Positions 28,901-38,312 of a stretch of 64,000 nucleotides of DNA are shown here, piece after piece. The position numbers were made by a program, and so were the translations under genes. The notes under the pieces were generated by a model. The model was not told where the DNA came from. It worked only from the letters and a program-made list of their open reading frames with translations, and did not search any database. The stretch is from Catenulispora acidiphila DSM 44928 (GTDB lineage: Bacteria > Actinomycetota > Actinomycetes > Streptomycetales > Catenulisporaceae), in the NCBI RefSeq assembly GCF_000024025.1, contig NC_013131.1, positions 6,882,001 through 6,946,000 on the forward strand. The letters run 5' to 3'. The first letter of the stretch is position 1, and every line of letters begins with the position of its first letter.

Positions 28901-28934
28901 CGGCGGCCGCCGGACCGAAGTCCGACGGCCGCCG
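28901..28934 (-). terminator. Terminator hairpin after the chitinase gene
   Basis: CGGCGGCCGCCGGA (28901-28914), loop CCGAAG, TCCGACGGCCGCCG (28921-28934): a 14-bp stem with one mismatch, in the 254-bp gap downstream of the chitinase stop. The rest of that gap holds no gene. Confidence 0.7.
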
Positions 28935-29075
28935 CGGGTGGCCCGCTCGGCGCCCGAGTGTCGGCCCTGTCTCAGGACGTCAGCGCCGGCGCTGTCCCGG
29001 GCCCGGCGGACCCGGCGCGCGCCGAGGAGCCGGCATCACCGCCTCACCTTCGCGGCGTCTGTCACCGCGTGACTG

Positions 29076-31022
29076 TCACGGCATCGCCGCGAGGTGCGGA
29101 GCAACGGTGTTCACGAAGCTGTATCCGTTGCTCGCGTCCCAGTTGATCGACCAGGTCATCGCGCCGCGGATGGCCGGCCAGGTGCTCGGCGGGACGAACG
29201 AGCCGCAGCTCGTCTTGGCCGCCAGGCAGTCCAGCGCGTTGTTCACCAGCGAGGGCGAGACGTAGCCGCCGCCGGCCGCGCTGCCGGAGGCCGGCAGTCC
29301 GAGCCCGACCTGGTCCGGACGCAGCCCGCCCTGCAGCTGGATGCAGGCCAGGGCGGTCATGAAGTTCTCGGTCCCCTCGGAGTACACACCCTGGTCGCAG
29401 CCGTTCATCGACCCGGAGTTGTAGTACTGCATGTTGGAGATCGTGAGGATGTTCTTGATGTTCAGCGCCAGCTGGAAGTACGCCATGCCGGTCGACTGCA
29501 TGTCGATCGTCTGCGGAGCCATGGTGATGATCAGCCCCGAGCCGGCCTTTCCGGACAGCGACTGCAGCGCCTGCGCCATGTACGTGGCGTTGACGCCGTT
29601 CTCCAGGTCGATGTCCACGCCGTCGAAGCCGTAGCTCTGCATGATGCTGTAGACGCTGGTGGCGAAGTTGTTCGCCGACGTGGAGTCGCCGACGCTGATC
29701 GCGCCGTTCTGCCCGCCGACGGAGACGATCACCTTCTGGCCGCGCGAGTGCAGCGTGGCGATGTCCGCCTTGAACTGTGCGTCGGTGTAGCCGCCGAGCG
29801 CCGAGGACAGCCCGGAGTCGACGCTGAACGTCACGCCGCCGGGGTGGCTCGGGTCGGCGTTGGCGAAGGCCACGGCGACGAGGTTGTAGCCGGCGGGCAC
29901 GGCCGCCAGGCTCAGCGGCTTGGCGCTGTTCACGAAGTCCTGCCAGTAGCCGGTCAGCACGTGCTTGGGCAGCGAGCCGTTCCCGCCGCCGGTTCCGGCG
30001 GTCGTGGCGCTCACCGCGGAGGACTGCCCGGACTCGCCGGCCGAGTTGGTCGCCGAGACCGTGTAGCTGTAGGTGGTGGAGGCGCTCAGACCGGTGTTCG
30101 TGTACGAAGTACCGGTCACGCTCGCGATCTTCGAACCGCCGCGATAGACGTTGTAGCCGGTGGCTCCGCTGGAGGCGTTCCACGCCAGCGACACCGAGCT
30201 CGACGTCGTCCCGCTGACCGACAGACCGCTGGGCGTCGGCGGAACCTGAGTCCCGCCGGCGGTGGTGGTACCGGTGACAGCTCCGGACTGCGCCGACTCC
30301 CCTGCAGAGTTCGTCGCGGTGACGGTGTAGCTGTAACTGGTGGACGGGCTCAGACCGGTGTTCGTGTACGAAGTACCGGTCACGCTCGCGATCTTGGCGC
30401 CGCCACGGTAGACGTTGTAGCCGGTGGCTCCGGTCGAGGCGTTCCACGCCAGCGACACCGAGCTCGACGTCGTCCCGCTGACCGACAGACCGCTGGGAAC
30501 GGGGGGCACCTGAGTCTGGCCACCCGGTCCGACAAGCGAGACGTCGTCGGCGAAGTACGTGCCCTGCCCGTACCAGCCGTGCAGGTAGATCTGGACGCTC
30601 GTGGTCGAGGCGCCGGTGGTGAAGCTGGTGGACAGCTGCTGGAAGGAGGTCGCCGACGGCGTCCACGTGGAGCTGTAGCCGGTGGCGCCGATGTAGACGT
30701 AGCCGCCCTCGACGTACGCCGAGAGCGTGTACGCCGAATTCGGCTGCACGGACACCGTCTGCGTGCACTGCGCGTCGTCGGAGTTGTTCGCGGCTCCGGC
30801 CAGCGCGTGGCTGCCGCTGTGGACCGGGGAGGACACCACGCTTCCGGTGCTGCCGTCACACGTCCACGGGCTCAGGCTTCCGGTCTCGAAGCCGGAGTTC
30901 ACCACCAGGTTGCTGTCGGCGCGGGCGCGGGAGGCGCTCAGGGCGATGGTCATCGTGGCGGCTATCAGGGTTGCGGCCAACAGGGCCGCGAACGCGCGGA
31001 GGCGCGTTCTTGCACTGGTCAA
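29076..31022 (-). CDS. Secreted GH18 chitinase with CBM and two FnIII domains
   Basis: 648 aa from a TTG at 31022, chosen because AGAGG lies 6 nt upstream and a signal peptide follows (RAFAALLAATLIAATMTIAL, cleavage near residue 36). A jelly-roll carbohydrate-binding module spans about 37-168 (NSGFETGSLSPWTCDG, YFADDVSLVG), then two near-identical FnIII domains (about 174-350) and the GH18 barrel (about 360-648) with the catalytic DGVDIDLE motif and the preceding VIVSVGGQNG strand. It degrades chitin outside the cell. Two DasR-type operators stand in the promoter. Confidence 0.95.
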   Translation of the reverse strand: MTSARTRLRAFAALLAATLIAATMTIALSASRARADSNLVVNSGFETGSLSPWTCDGSTGSVVSSPVHSGSHALAGAANNSDDAQCTQTVSVQPNSAYTLSAYVEGGYVYIGATGYSSTWTPSATSFQQLSTSFTTGASTTSVQIYLHGWYGQGTYFADDVSLVGPGGQTQVPPVPSGLSVSGTTSSSVSLAWNASTGATGYNVYRGGAKIASVTGTSYTNTGLSPSTSYSYTVTATNSAGESAQSGAVTGTTTAGGTQVPPTPSGLSVSGTTSSSVSLAWNASSGATGYNVYRGGSKIASVTGTSYTNTGLSASTTYSYTVSATNSAGESGQSSAVSATTAGTGGGNGSLPKHVLTGYWQDFVNSAKPLSLAAVPAGYNLVAVAFANADPSHPGGVTFSVDSGLSSALGGYTDAQFKADIATLHSRGQKVIVSVGGQNGAISVGDSTSANNFATSVYSIMQSYGFDGVDIDLENGVNATYMAQALQSLSGKAGSGLIITMAPQTIDMQSTGMAYFQLALNIKNILTISNMQYYNSGSMNGCDQGVYSEGTENFMTALACIQLQGGLRPDQVGLGLPASGSAAGGGYVSPSLVNNALDCLAAKTSCGSFVPPSTWPAIRGAMTWSINWDASNGYSFVNTVAPHLAAMP

Positions 31023-31066
31023 AGCACACCTCTCTTGGGGAAGACTCCTGGATCTTGTGGGGGTAG

Positions 31067-31121
31067 TGGTCTACACCACGGGGGCTGAGTTCAAAATGGT
31101 GTAGACCAGACGGGGTGTCAA
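31067..31121 (-). promoter_or_regulatory. Chitinase promoter with two DasR (dre) operators
   Basis: TGGTCTACACCA (31067-31078) and TGGTGTAGACCA (31097-31108) are identical 12-mers in opposite orientation, centres 30 bp apart. Both resemble the known dre consensus (TGGTCTAGACCA-like). On the minus strand TTGACA (31116-31121) is the -35 box, with a weak CATTTT -10 box at 31093-31098; one dre lies between the boxes and the other downstream of the predicted start site. This predicts repression released by glucosamine-6-phosphate or N-acetylglucosamine metabolism. Confidence 0.85.
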
Positions 31122-31260
31122 GAGTCTGAACGCCCGGCGATCCCTAAGGGAATGCAAAGGTTCGCCGCGAGGCGGCGAGAGGCACGGGTGGCGCCATGGC
31201 GAAAAGGGAGTCAGAGAGACTCCTGACTCCCTGATGCCCTGCTGCGGATCGCGCTTCCGG

Positions 31261-31686
31261 TTACTCTCCGGGGCGCAGCAATACGGTGAACGGCACGCCG
31301 ATACGGCGCCAGGCCTCGGCGGCCTCTTCCCAGACCTCCAACGCGATGCTGTAGGCGTCCAGATCGGCGAAGGCGAAGGTGTTGCTGTCCTCGACGACGG
31401 TCAGGATCCCGCCGCCGCTGCCGGGCGTCGGCGGCGGCAGCCACTGCAGGTCGGCGAGGCAGTCGGCGAGGGCGTCCCAGTTGTGGCCGAAGTAGGCGGG
31501 GAACCGGTAGGAGCGCTCGCACTCCTCCAGGAACTGCGGCTTGTCATGGACCCGGGAGCAGTCCACGACGACACAGCGCCAGCCGATCTCCGCGGCCTCG
31601 GCGCGGATCTCAGCCGCCGAACGATCGGAGTTCCAGATGTGGACCCCGGGACCGGTCTCGCCCAAAACGTGGGCCAGCGCCGTCAT
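31261..31686 (-). CDS. Barstar-family RNase inhibitor
   Basis: 141 aa. The barstar core is clear: RFPAYFGHNWDALADCLADL (the Asp of the barstar binding helix), plus a VVVDCSRVHDKPQFLEECERSY first helix. It is cytoplasmic and binds the active site of a secreted RNase to protect the producer. Its ATG overlaps the stop of the upstream RNase by 4 bp (same strand), so toxin and inhibitor are co-translated. Confidence 0.92.
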   Translation of the reverse strand: MTALAHVLGETGPGVHIWNSDRSAAEIRAEAAEIGWRCVVVDCSRVHDKPQFLEECERSYRFPAYFGHNWDALADCLADLQWLPPPTPGSGGGILTVVEDSNTFAFADLDAYSIALEVWEEAAEAWRRIGVPFTVLLRPGE

Positions 31687-32117
31687 GTCACACCACCTCG
31701 TACCACCCAGAGGAAGGACCGGTAGTGGTCCGGGGTGTAGTAGAGCTCGCCGTTGTGGCCCAGGATCAGCCGCCGCGCACCACGATCGGCCGCCCCAGGC
31801 GTCACGACGGTGTACTCGCGGTAGTAGCCGCTCGGCTCCGACGGCAGCCGCCGCTCCCGGTTCTGGAAGGTGACCCCGTCCTGGCGGTACTGGAAGGTAC
31901 CGCCGTCATCGATGCGCTTGATGACATCGCGCGCCTCGGCGGGCAGGCTCGCCTCGGCGACGGTGGCCATGCCCGCGGGCTTGAGCAACGAAGACGAGGA
32001 CGCACTCGAACTCGAACTCTTGCCCGACGAAGCGCCACAGCCCGCCAACGCCAGCAATATCGCGAGCAGCAGCACGACGAGCGGCTGGACGCGGCGGGGC
32101 GGGGCGGACGGGCTCAC
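31683..32117 (-). CDS. Secreted/lipoprotein guanyl-specific ribonuclease (RNase Sa/T1-like)
   Basis: 144 aa. A basic N-terminus and hydrophobic stretch end in the lipobox-like LALAGC at about 22-27, followed by a Ser-rich linker. The mature domain has the RNase Sa pattern with the catalytic residues: Glu in GYYREYTVVTPG, Arg in DRGARRLILG, His in YYTPDHYRSF. The lipobox suggests tethering to the membrane rather than free secretion. It is followed immediately by its barstar inhibitor. Confidence 0.92.
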   Translation of the reverse strand: MSPSAPPRRVQPLVVLLLAILLALAGCGASSGKSSSSSASSSSLLKPAGMATVAEASLPAEARDVIKRIDDGGTFQYRQDGVTFQNRERRLPSEPSGYYREYTVVTPGAADRGARRLILGHNGELYYTPDHYRSFLWVVRGGVT

Positions 32118-32248
32118 GAGGGGAGCCTAACGCTGGGTGATCTTTCGGGCACGTGCTCTGAGCCAGCCGAGAGTGGATCGGGGATGCATCAGGGATGGAT
32201 CAGATGCCGTTGGTGTCAGCGCGGATAAGCCACGCCGACACCAACAAA

Positions 32249-32905
32249 TCAAGCTCGCAACCTACCGCTCAACTCCACCGCAGCAGCATGCGGATCAGCA
32301 GCCTCCGTCAGTGCCCGCACCACCACGACCCGGCGTGCGCCGGCGGTGAGCACCTCGTCGAGGTTGGCGGTGTCGATGCCGCCGATCGCGAACCAGGGGC
32401 GTGTGCCTTCGGGTGCCAGGCGTGCGGCGTACTTGACCAGGCCGAGGCCTGGGGCGAAGCGTCCTGGTTTGGTCGGGGTCGGCCAGACCGGGCCGGTGCA
32501 GAAGTAGTCGACTCCGGGTGCCGCCGCGGCTTGGTCGACCTCGGCTTCGGCGTGGCAGGAGCGGCCGATGAGCGGCTGCTCGCCGATGATGTGGCGCGCC
32601 AGGGGTACCGGGAGGTCGTCCTGGCCGAGGTGCAGGATGTCCGCGCCGGCGCCGAGGGCGATGTCGGCGCGGTCGTTCACCGCGAGGAGCTTGCCGTGGC
32701 GGCGGCAGGCGTCGGCGAACACCTCGAGTGCCGCGAGCTCCTGGCGGGCTTCCATGCCCTTCTGCCGCAGCTGGACGATGTCCACGCCGCCGGAGAGCAC
32801 GGCGTCCAGGAACTGCGGCAGGTCGCCTTGCTGCTCCCGGGCGTCGCAGCACAGGTAGAGGCGGGCGTCGGACAGCTTGGTGCGGAGGTCCTCGCCTGAG
32901 GTCAC
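32249..32905 (-). CDS. thiE: Thiamine-phosphate synthase
   Basis: 218 aa TIM-barrel enzyme that joins HMP-PP and THZ-P. Motifs: [11 protein letters not shown] at the N-terminal half, [26 protein letters not shown], the phosphate loop [15 protein letters not shown] and the C-terminal [15 protein letters not shown]. Its start overlaps the stop of the upstream Rv2175c-like gene by 4 bp. The other thiamine genes (thiO, thiS, thiG) lie 3 kb away on the opposite strand. No TPP riboswitch is visible nearby. Confidence 0.95.
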   Translation of the reverse strand: MTSGEDLRTKLSDARLYLCCDAREQQGDLPQFLDAVLSGGVDIVQLRQKGMEARQELAALEVFADACRRHGKLLAVNDRADIALGAGADILHLGQDDLPVPLARHIIGEQPLIGRSCHAEAEVDQAAAAPGVDYFCTGPVWPTPTKPGRFAPGLGLVKYAARLAPEGTRPWFAIGGIDTANLDEVLTAGARRVVVVRALTEAADPHAAAVELSGRLRA

Positions 32906-33324
32906 AGTTCGGCCTGCGCGCGGCGGCGGACCTCGGTGCCGCGGTTCTCGCGCAGGGCCTGGACCGGGGTGCCGGGCAGCGAGTCGTCAGGCGTGAACAG
33001 CCAGCGCAGGGCTTCCTCGTCGGTGAACTTCGCGTCCTTGAGCAGGGTCAGGGTGCCGGTCAGGCCCTTGACCGAGTGGTCCTCGACGATGAAGCCGGCC
33101 GGGACGTGCAGGGCGTTGTTCTCGCCGCGGCGGACCGCGATCAGCTGGTTGTCGCGCAGGAGCTGCCGGACGCGCGTCACCTGCACGCCGAAGCGCTCGG
33201 CGACGTCGGGCAGCGTGAGCCAGTCGCCCACCAGGGCGTCGGTCTCGGGGTCGATCGAGTCGCGGTGGGCCTCGGCGTGCGCGGTGCCGACTGCGGCGTT
33301 CTTCTCAGTCACGCCCCCAAGCAT
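32902..33324 (-). CDS. Rv2175c-family DNA-binding protein
   Basis: 140 aa with a winged-HTH N-terminus: [37 protein letters not shown], then a C-terminal helix typical of Rv2175c ([21 protein letters not shown]). The mycobacterial homologue is a substrate of the kinase PknL; here a PASTA kinase lies 6.3 kb away. A GTG 12 bp downstream is an alternative start. Its stop overlaps thiE. Confidence 0.85.
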   Translation of the reverse strand: MLGGVTEKNAAVGTAHAEAHRDSIDPETDALVGDWLTLPDVAERFGVQVTRVRQLLRDNQLIAVRRGENNALHVPAGFIVEDHSVKGLTGTLTLLKDAKFTDEEALRWLFTPDDSLPGTPVQALRENRGTEVRRRAQAEL

Positions 33325-33334
33325 GCCAGGAGTT

Positions 33335-34507
33335 TCACAGCACCGCCGTCGTTAAAGCAGCTCCGGCATCGGCCACCCGGGCGGCATCGAGCACGGCTCC
33401 GGCGGTCACCAGGCGGCGACCCTGGGCCAGATCGCGCGGTCGCCCGACCGCCAACACCGCCGTCAGCCTGGCGTGCGGATCCAGCCAGCACACCGACCAC
33501 GTCGGCGTGCTCAGGTCTCCGCGCAGCACCATGCGGTCGGCGGAGGTGTGGTGTCCGACGTACTGGACCATCCGCCCGAACTGCTCGCTCCAGAAGTACG
33601 GCACCGGGTCGTGCAGCTCCGCGCCGACGCCCTCCAGCACGTTCGGCACCAGGGCCTGCGGCCCGCGCAGCGCGTTGTCCCAGTGCTCGACGCGGATGTG
33701 CCGCCCGCCGTAGCGCACGCTGCGGTACGCCGCGACGTCGCCGACCGCGAACACACCGGGCACGTTCGTCTCCAGATACTCCGAGACCAGCAGCGAGCCG
33801 TCCTGGGCCCGGTGGAACGCCTCGCCGAGCCAGCGGGTGTCCGGGCGCGCCCCGACCGCCACCAGCGTGTGGTCCACGCCCGGCGGCGGGCCGGTGACCG
33901 GGTCCGAGCACTTCAGCTCCACACCGGCCTCGGCGTACCAGGCGGTCATCGCCTGCCCCACGGCCGGCGGGAAGATCGCGGCCAGCGGCCTGTCGCGCGC
34001 CTCGTGGACCACGACGCCGGTCCCGGCGTTGCGGGCCGCGGTGGCCACCTCGGCGCCGATCCAGCCGGCGCCGACGATCGCCATCGGCTTGCCGCCGTTG
34101 ATGCGCTCGCGCAGCCGCACGCTGTCCTCGTAGGTGCGCAGCGTCTCGCCGAAGCCGAGCTGGATCGGCACCGAGCCGGTGGCCACGACCAGCCGGTCGT
34201 AGCGCAGCTCGACGCCGGTCCCGGTGGTGACCACGCCCGGCGCCCAGCCCACGGCGCGCTCGCCGAAGCGGCACTGAACCTCGGCCTCGGCGAAGTCGAA
34301 CGCGAAGGCGAGCTCGTCGACCTTCTCCACCGCGCCGCGCGCCGAGCCGGCCAGCACGGCTTTGGACAACGGCGGCCGGTCGTAGGGCGCGTGCCGCTCC
34401 TCGCCCAAGAACGTGACCGCACCCTGGAAACCCTTTTCGCGCAGCGACCGCACCGTGTGCAGTCCCGCCATGCCGCCGCCGACGACAAGAACACGTTCTA
34501 GTTTCAT
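33335..34507 (-). CDS. Ferredoxin reductase-type FAD-dependent oxidoreductase
   Basis: 390 aa from the ATG at 34507 (MKLERVL). Two Rossmann motifs: VVGGGMAGLHTVRSL at 8-22 for FAD and AIVGAGWIGAEVATAAR at about 145-161 for NAD(P)H. Active-site and lid residues match rubredoxin/ferredoxin reductases (GEERHAPYDRPPLSK, ATGSVP, DNALRGPQA), including the FAVGDVA third FAD motif. It lacks an [2Fe-2S] motif. It is preceded by the LtrA gene on the other strand and is 10 bp upstream of the Rv2175c-like gene; the electron partner is not adjacent. Confidence 0.88.
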   Translation of the reverse strand: MKLERVLVVGGGMAGLHTVRSLREKGFQGAVTFLGEERHAPYDRPPLSKAVLAGSARGAVEKVDELAFAFDFAEAEVQCRFGERAVGWAPGVVTTGTGVELRYDRLVVATGSVPIQLGFGETLRTYEDSVRLRERINGGKPMAIVGAGWIGAEVATAARNAGTGVVVHEARDRPLAAIFPPAVGQAMTAWYAEAGVELKCSDPVTGPPPGVDHTLVAVGARPDTRWLGEAFHRAQDGSLLVSEYLETNVPGVFAVGDVAAYRSVRYGGRHIRVEHWDNALRGPQALVPNVLEGVGAELHDPVPYFWSEQFGRMVQYVGHHTSADRMVLRGDLSTPTWSVCWLDPHARLTAVLAVGRPRDLAQGRRLVTAGAVLDAARVADAGAALTTAVL

Positions 34508-34549
34508 CAGTCCGTCACTGTAGCCCGTTGAATTCCCGTATGCGCCATC

Positions 34550-35794
34550 ATGGTCGCCGTGGCGAGCGAGGACTACCCGGACACCCCGACGGAATCCGGC
34601 GGCGACGACGGCAGCGCCGGCATCACGGCCGACGACGGCGGCCCGGACCGGGGCCGCTCCCCGCACGCGGTACAGCGCGTGACCTGGGCGGAGCTGTTCT
34701 TCGACCTGGTCTTCGTCTTCGCCGTCACCCAGGTCGCGCACGCGGTCTCCGTCGGTGACGGCTGGGCCGATCTGGGACGCTCGATCCTGTTGTTCGTGCC
34801 GTTCTGGTGGGCCTGGGTCGGCTGCGCCATCTTGTTCAACGGCATGGTGATCTCCGCGACCAAGCGGCATCTGGTGCTGCTGGCGATCGCCGGCGCGGCG
34901 TTCGTCATGTGCATCTCGGTACCGGACGCCTACGGCAACCGCGGCGTGCTGTTCGGCGCGGCGTACCTGGTCTCCCGGATCCTGCTCGGCGCGACGATGC
35001 GCGTGCGCGACGCGTTCAAGGTCCGCCTGGACCCCTTCACCGTGGGCGTCCTGGCCGGTCTGGCGTGGATGTTCGCCGGGCTGCTGCCCTCGGACACCCG
35101 GCAGTGGGTGTGGCTGGCGCTCGCGCTGATCGAGCTGGCGGTCCCGCTCGTGCTCGGACACCGGCTGGACTACATGCAGTTCGACGCCTCGCACCTGCCG
35201 GAGCGCTTCGGGCTGTTCGTCATCATCGCGCTCGGCGAGACGCTGGTCGGGATCGGGCAGGGCGGGACGCGCAACGCGCTGCACGGCGAGGAGGCGGTGA
35301 CCTTGTTCGTCGCCTTCCTGCTCTCGTGCGGGCTGTGGTGGACCTACTTCCAGTACGGCGCCTCGGCGACCGAACACGCGCTGAAGGTCGCCAAGGTCCC
35401 GGCGATACTGGTCCGCTCCTCGTTCTCCTACGGCCACATGCTCTTCGTGCTGGGCATCATCCTGGCCGCGGCCGGCATGTCGCAGGCGGTCGCCGATCCC
35501 ACGGCGCGTCTGCACGGCGTGCACGCGCTGCTGCTCGGCAGCGGCGTCTCGCTCTACGTCGCGACCTTCTGCTACACGCGGATCATGATGTTCGGCGGCG
35601 CCTCCTACACCCGCGTGGTGGCCGCGCTGCTGGCGATCGTGGTCACCGCCTGCTCCCCCGCGCTGCCCGCGATCGTGCCGCTGGCGCTGCTCGCCGCGCT
35701 GGTCATAGCGCTGAACGCGTTCGAGTTCTACTGGGTCACCGCCGGCAAGCCCTTGATGCTGATCAACGTTTGGCAGGGCGCCGCCGGACGGTGA
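34550..35794 (+). CDS. Low-temperature requirement protein A (LtrA)
   Basis: 414 aa. After an acidic N-terminal tail (about 40 residues) come about ten hydrophobic segments in the LtrA pattern. Diagnostic sequence is WAELFFDLVFVFAVTQVAHAV at the first helix, HLPERFGLFVIIALGETLVGIG mid-protein, and SCGLWWTYFQYG. The function is unproven; it is named for a cold-sensitive mutant in Listeria. It diverges from the flavoprotein gene by 42 bp. Confidence 0.92.
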   Translation: MVAVASEDYPDTPTESGGDDGSAGITADDGGPDRGRSPHAVQRVTWAELFFDLVFVFAVTQVAHAVSVGDGWADLGRSILLFVPFWWAWVGCAILFNGMVISATKRHLVLLAIAGAAFVMCISVPDAYGNRGVLFGAAYLVSRILLGATMRVRDAFKVRLDPFTVGVLAGLAWMFAGLLPSDTRQWVWLALALIELAVPLVLGHRLDYMQFDASHLPERFGLFVIIALGETLVGIGQGGTRNALHGEEAVTLFVAFLLSCGLWWTYFQYGASATEHALKVAKVPAILVRSSFSYGHMLFVLGIILAAAGMSQAVADPTARLHGVHALLLGSGVSLYVATFCYTRIMMFGGASYTRVVAALLAIVVTACSPALPAIVPLALLAALVIALNAFEFYWVTAGKPLMLINVWQGAAGR

Positions 35795-35856
35795 ACGTCC
35801 TGTGTGCGCCGGGGTTCGGCGCGGACGGGACCGGAGTGGACGTCGGACGTCGGATC

Positions 35857-35862
35857 TAGAAT
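35857..35862 (+). promoter_or_regulatory. -10 box TAGAAT of thiO, predicts leaderless mRNA
   Basis: TAGAAT sits 8 bp before the ATG at 35870, which would put the start site on the start codon. The -35 region is poor. Confidence 0.5.
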
Positions 35863-35869
35863 GTGGACC

Positions 35870-37023
35870 ATGCGTTCGCCTGCCGGTTCCGACGTCCTGA
35901 TCATCGGCGGCGGCCTGATCGGGTTGGCCGCCGCGTGGCGGACCGCCGTGCGCGGGCTCTCGGTGACGATCTGCGATCCGGCGCCGGGGTCCAACGCCTC
36001 CTTCGCCGCCGCCGGCATGCTCACGCCGGTCACCGAGCTGCACTACGGCGAGGAGACGCTCCTGAGCCTGAACCTGGCCTCCGCCAAGCGGTATCCCTCC
36101 TTCATCGAGGAGCTGCGCGAGGCCTCCGACGGCCTGGATCCGGGGTACCGCGAGGCCGGGACGCTGGTCGTCGCCTTCGACGCCGACGACCGCGAAGTCC
36201 TGTCCGAGCTGCACGTCTTCCAGCAGTCGCTGGGGCTGAAAGCCGAGTGGCTGACCGGCCGGGAGGCGCGGCGGCTGGAGCCGATGCTGGCGCCGGGCGT
36301 GCGCGGCGGGCTGCTGGTCTCCGGCGACCACCAGGTCGACAACCGGATGCTGCTGGCGGCGTTGTTCGCGGCGCTGGAGCGGGATCCGAAGGTCACGATC
36401 GTGCGCTCGAAGGTCGCCGAGCTGACCGTGACCGGGGATCGCGCGACCGGCGTGGTCCTCGAAGACGGAACCGCTTTGCCGGCAGCGCAGGTGGTGCTGT
36501 CCGCCGGCTGCTGGTCCGGGCAGATCGCCGGCATCCCGGAGGAGCTGCTGCCGCCGGTGCGTCCCATCAAGGGGCAGATCCTGCGGCTGGCCATACCGGA
36601 CGTCTTCAAGCCGTTCCTGTCCCGGACGGTGCGCTACGTCGTGCGCAACAACCACGCCTACCTCGTCCCCCGCGCACACGGCGAACTCGTGCTCGGCGCC
36701 ACGGTCGAGGAGCAGGACTACGACACCGCGGTCACCGCCGGCGGCGTCTACGAGCTGCTGCGCGACGCCCGGGAGCTGGTCCCCGGCATCACCGAGCTGC
36801 CGCTGATCGAGACCCGCGCCGCGCTGCGCCCCGGCACGCCGGACAACGCCCCGCTGATCGGTCCCACGGCGCTGCCCGGGCTGCTGTACGCCACCGGCCA
36901 CTACCGGCACGGCGTGCTGCTCACCCCGGCCACCGCGGACGGCGTCGCGGAGATCCTGGCGACCGGGACGGTCCCGGAGGCGCTGGCGCCCTTCAGTCCC
37001 CGACGGTTCGAGCATCACCAGAA

Positions 37024-37027
<4 letters not shown>
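35870..37027 (+). CDS. thiO: Glycine oxidase
   Basis: 385 aa from the ATG at 35870, chosen from two in-frame ATGs because a TAGAAT -10 box fits a leaderless start. DAO-family flavoprotein: LIIGGGLIGLAAAWR at 9-23, GSNASFAAAGMLTPVTE, and the C-terminal RAALRPGTPDNAPLIGPT plus GHYRHGVLL. It oxidises glycine to iminoacetate/glyoxylate for thiazole formation. Its stop overlaps thiS (ATGA), so translation is coupled. Confidence 0.92.
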
Positions 37028-38167
<1,140 letters not shown>

Positions 38168-38312
38168 GCGCCGGCACGGGGACGGCTTTGTTGCCCGCAG
38201 GGGCAGCGACCCAGGTCCCTACGACCGTGTCAGGGGATTGCCGATCGGGTGTCTACTCGGATCCGAGGAATGCCGACAGCAGGCGTCGGCGAACCGAGGA
38301 GAGCGGTGGGCG

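Noticed and set aside
29094-31088. Plus-strand frame opposite the chitinase
   Set aside because: Antisense shadow of a repeat-rich gene; no motif, no start signal.
33335-37018. A 1,227-codon minus-strand open frame upstream of the flavoprotein start
   Set aside because: It is antisense to LtrA and thiO, which have full family matches; only the part from the ATG at 34507 encodes a real protein.
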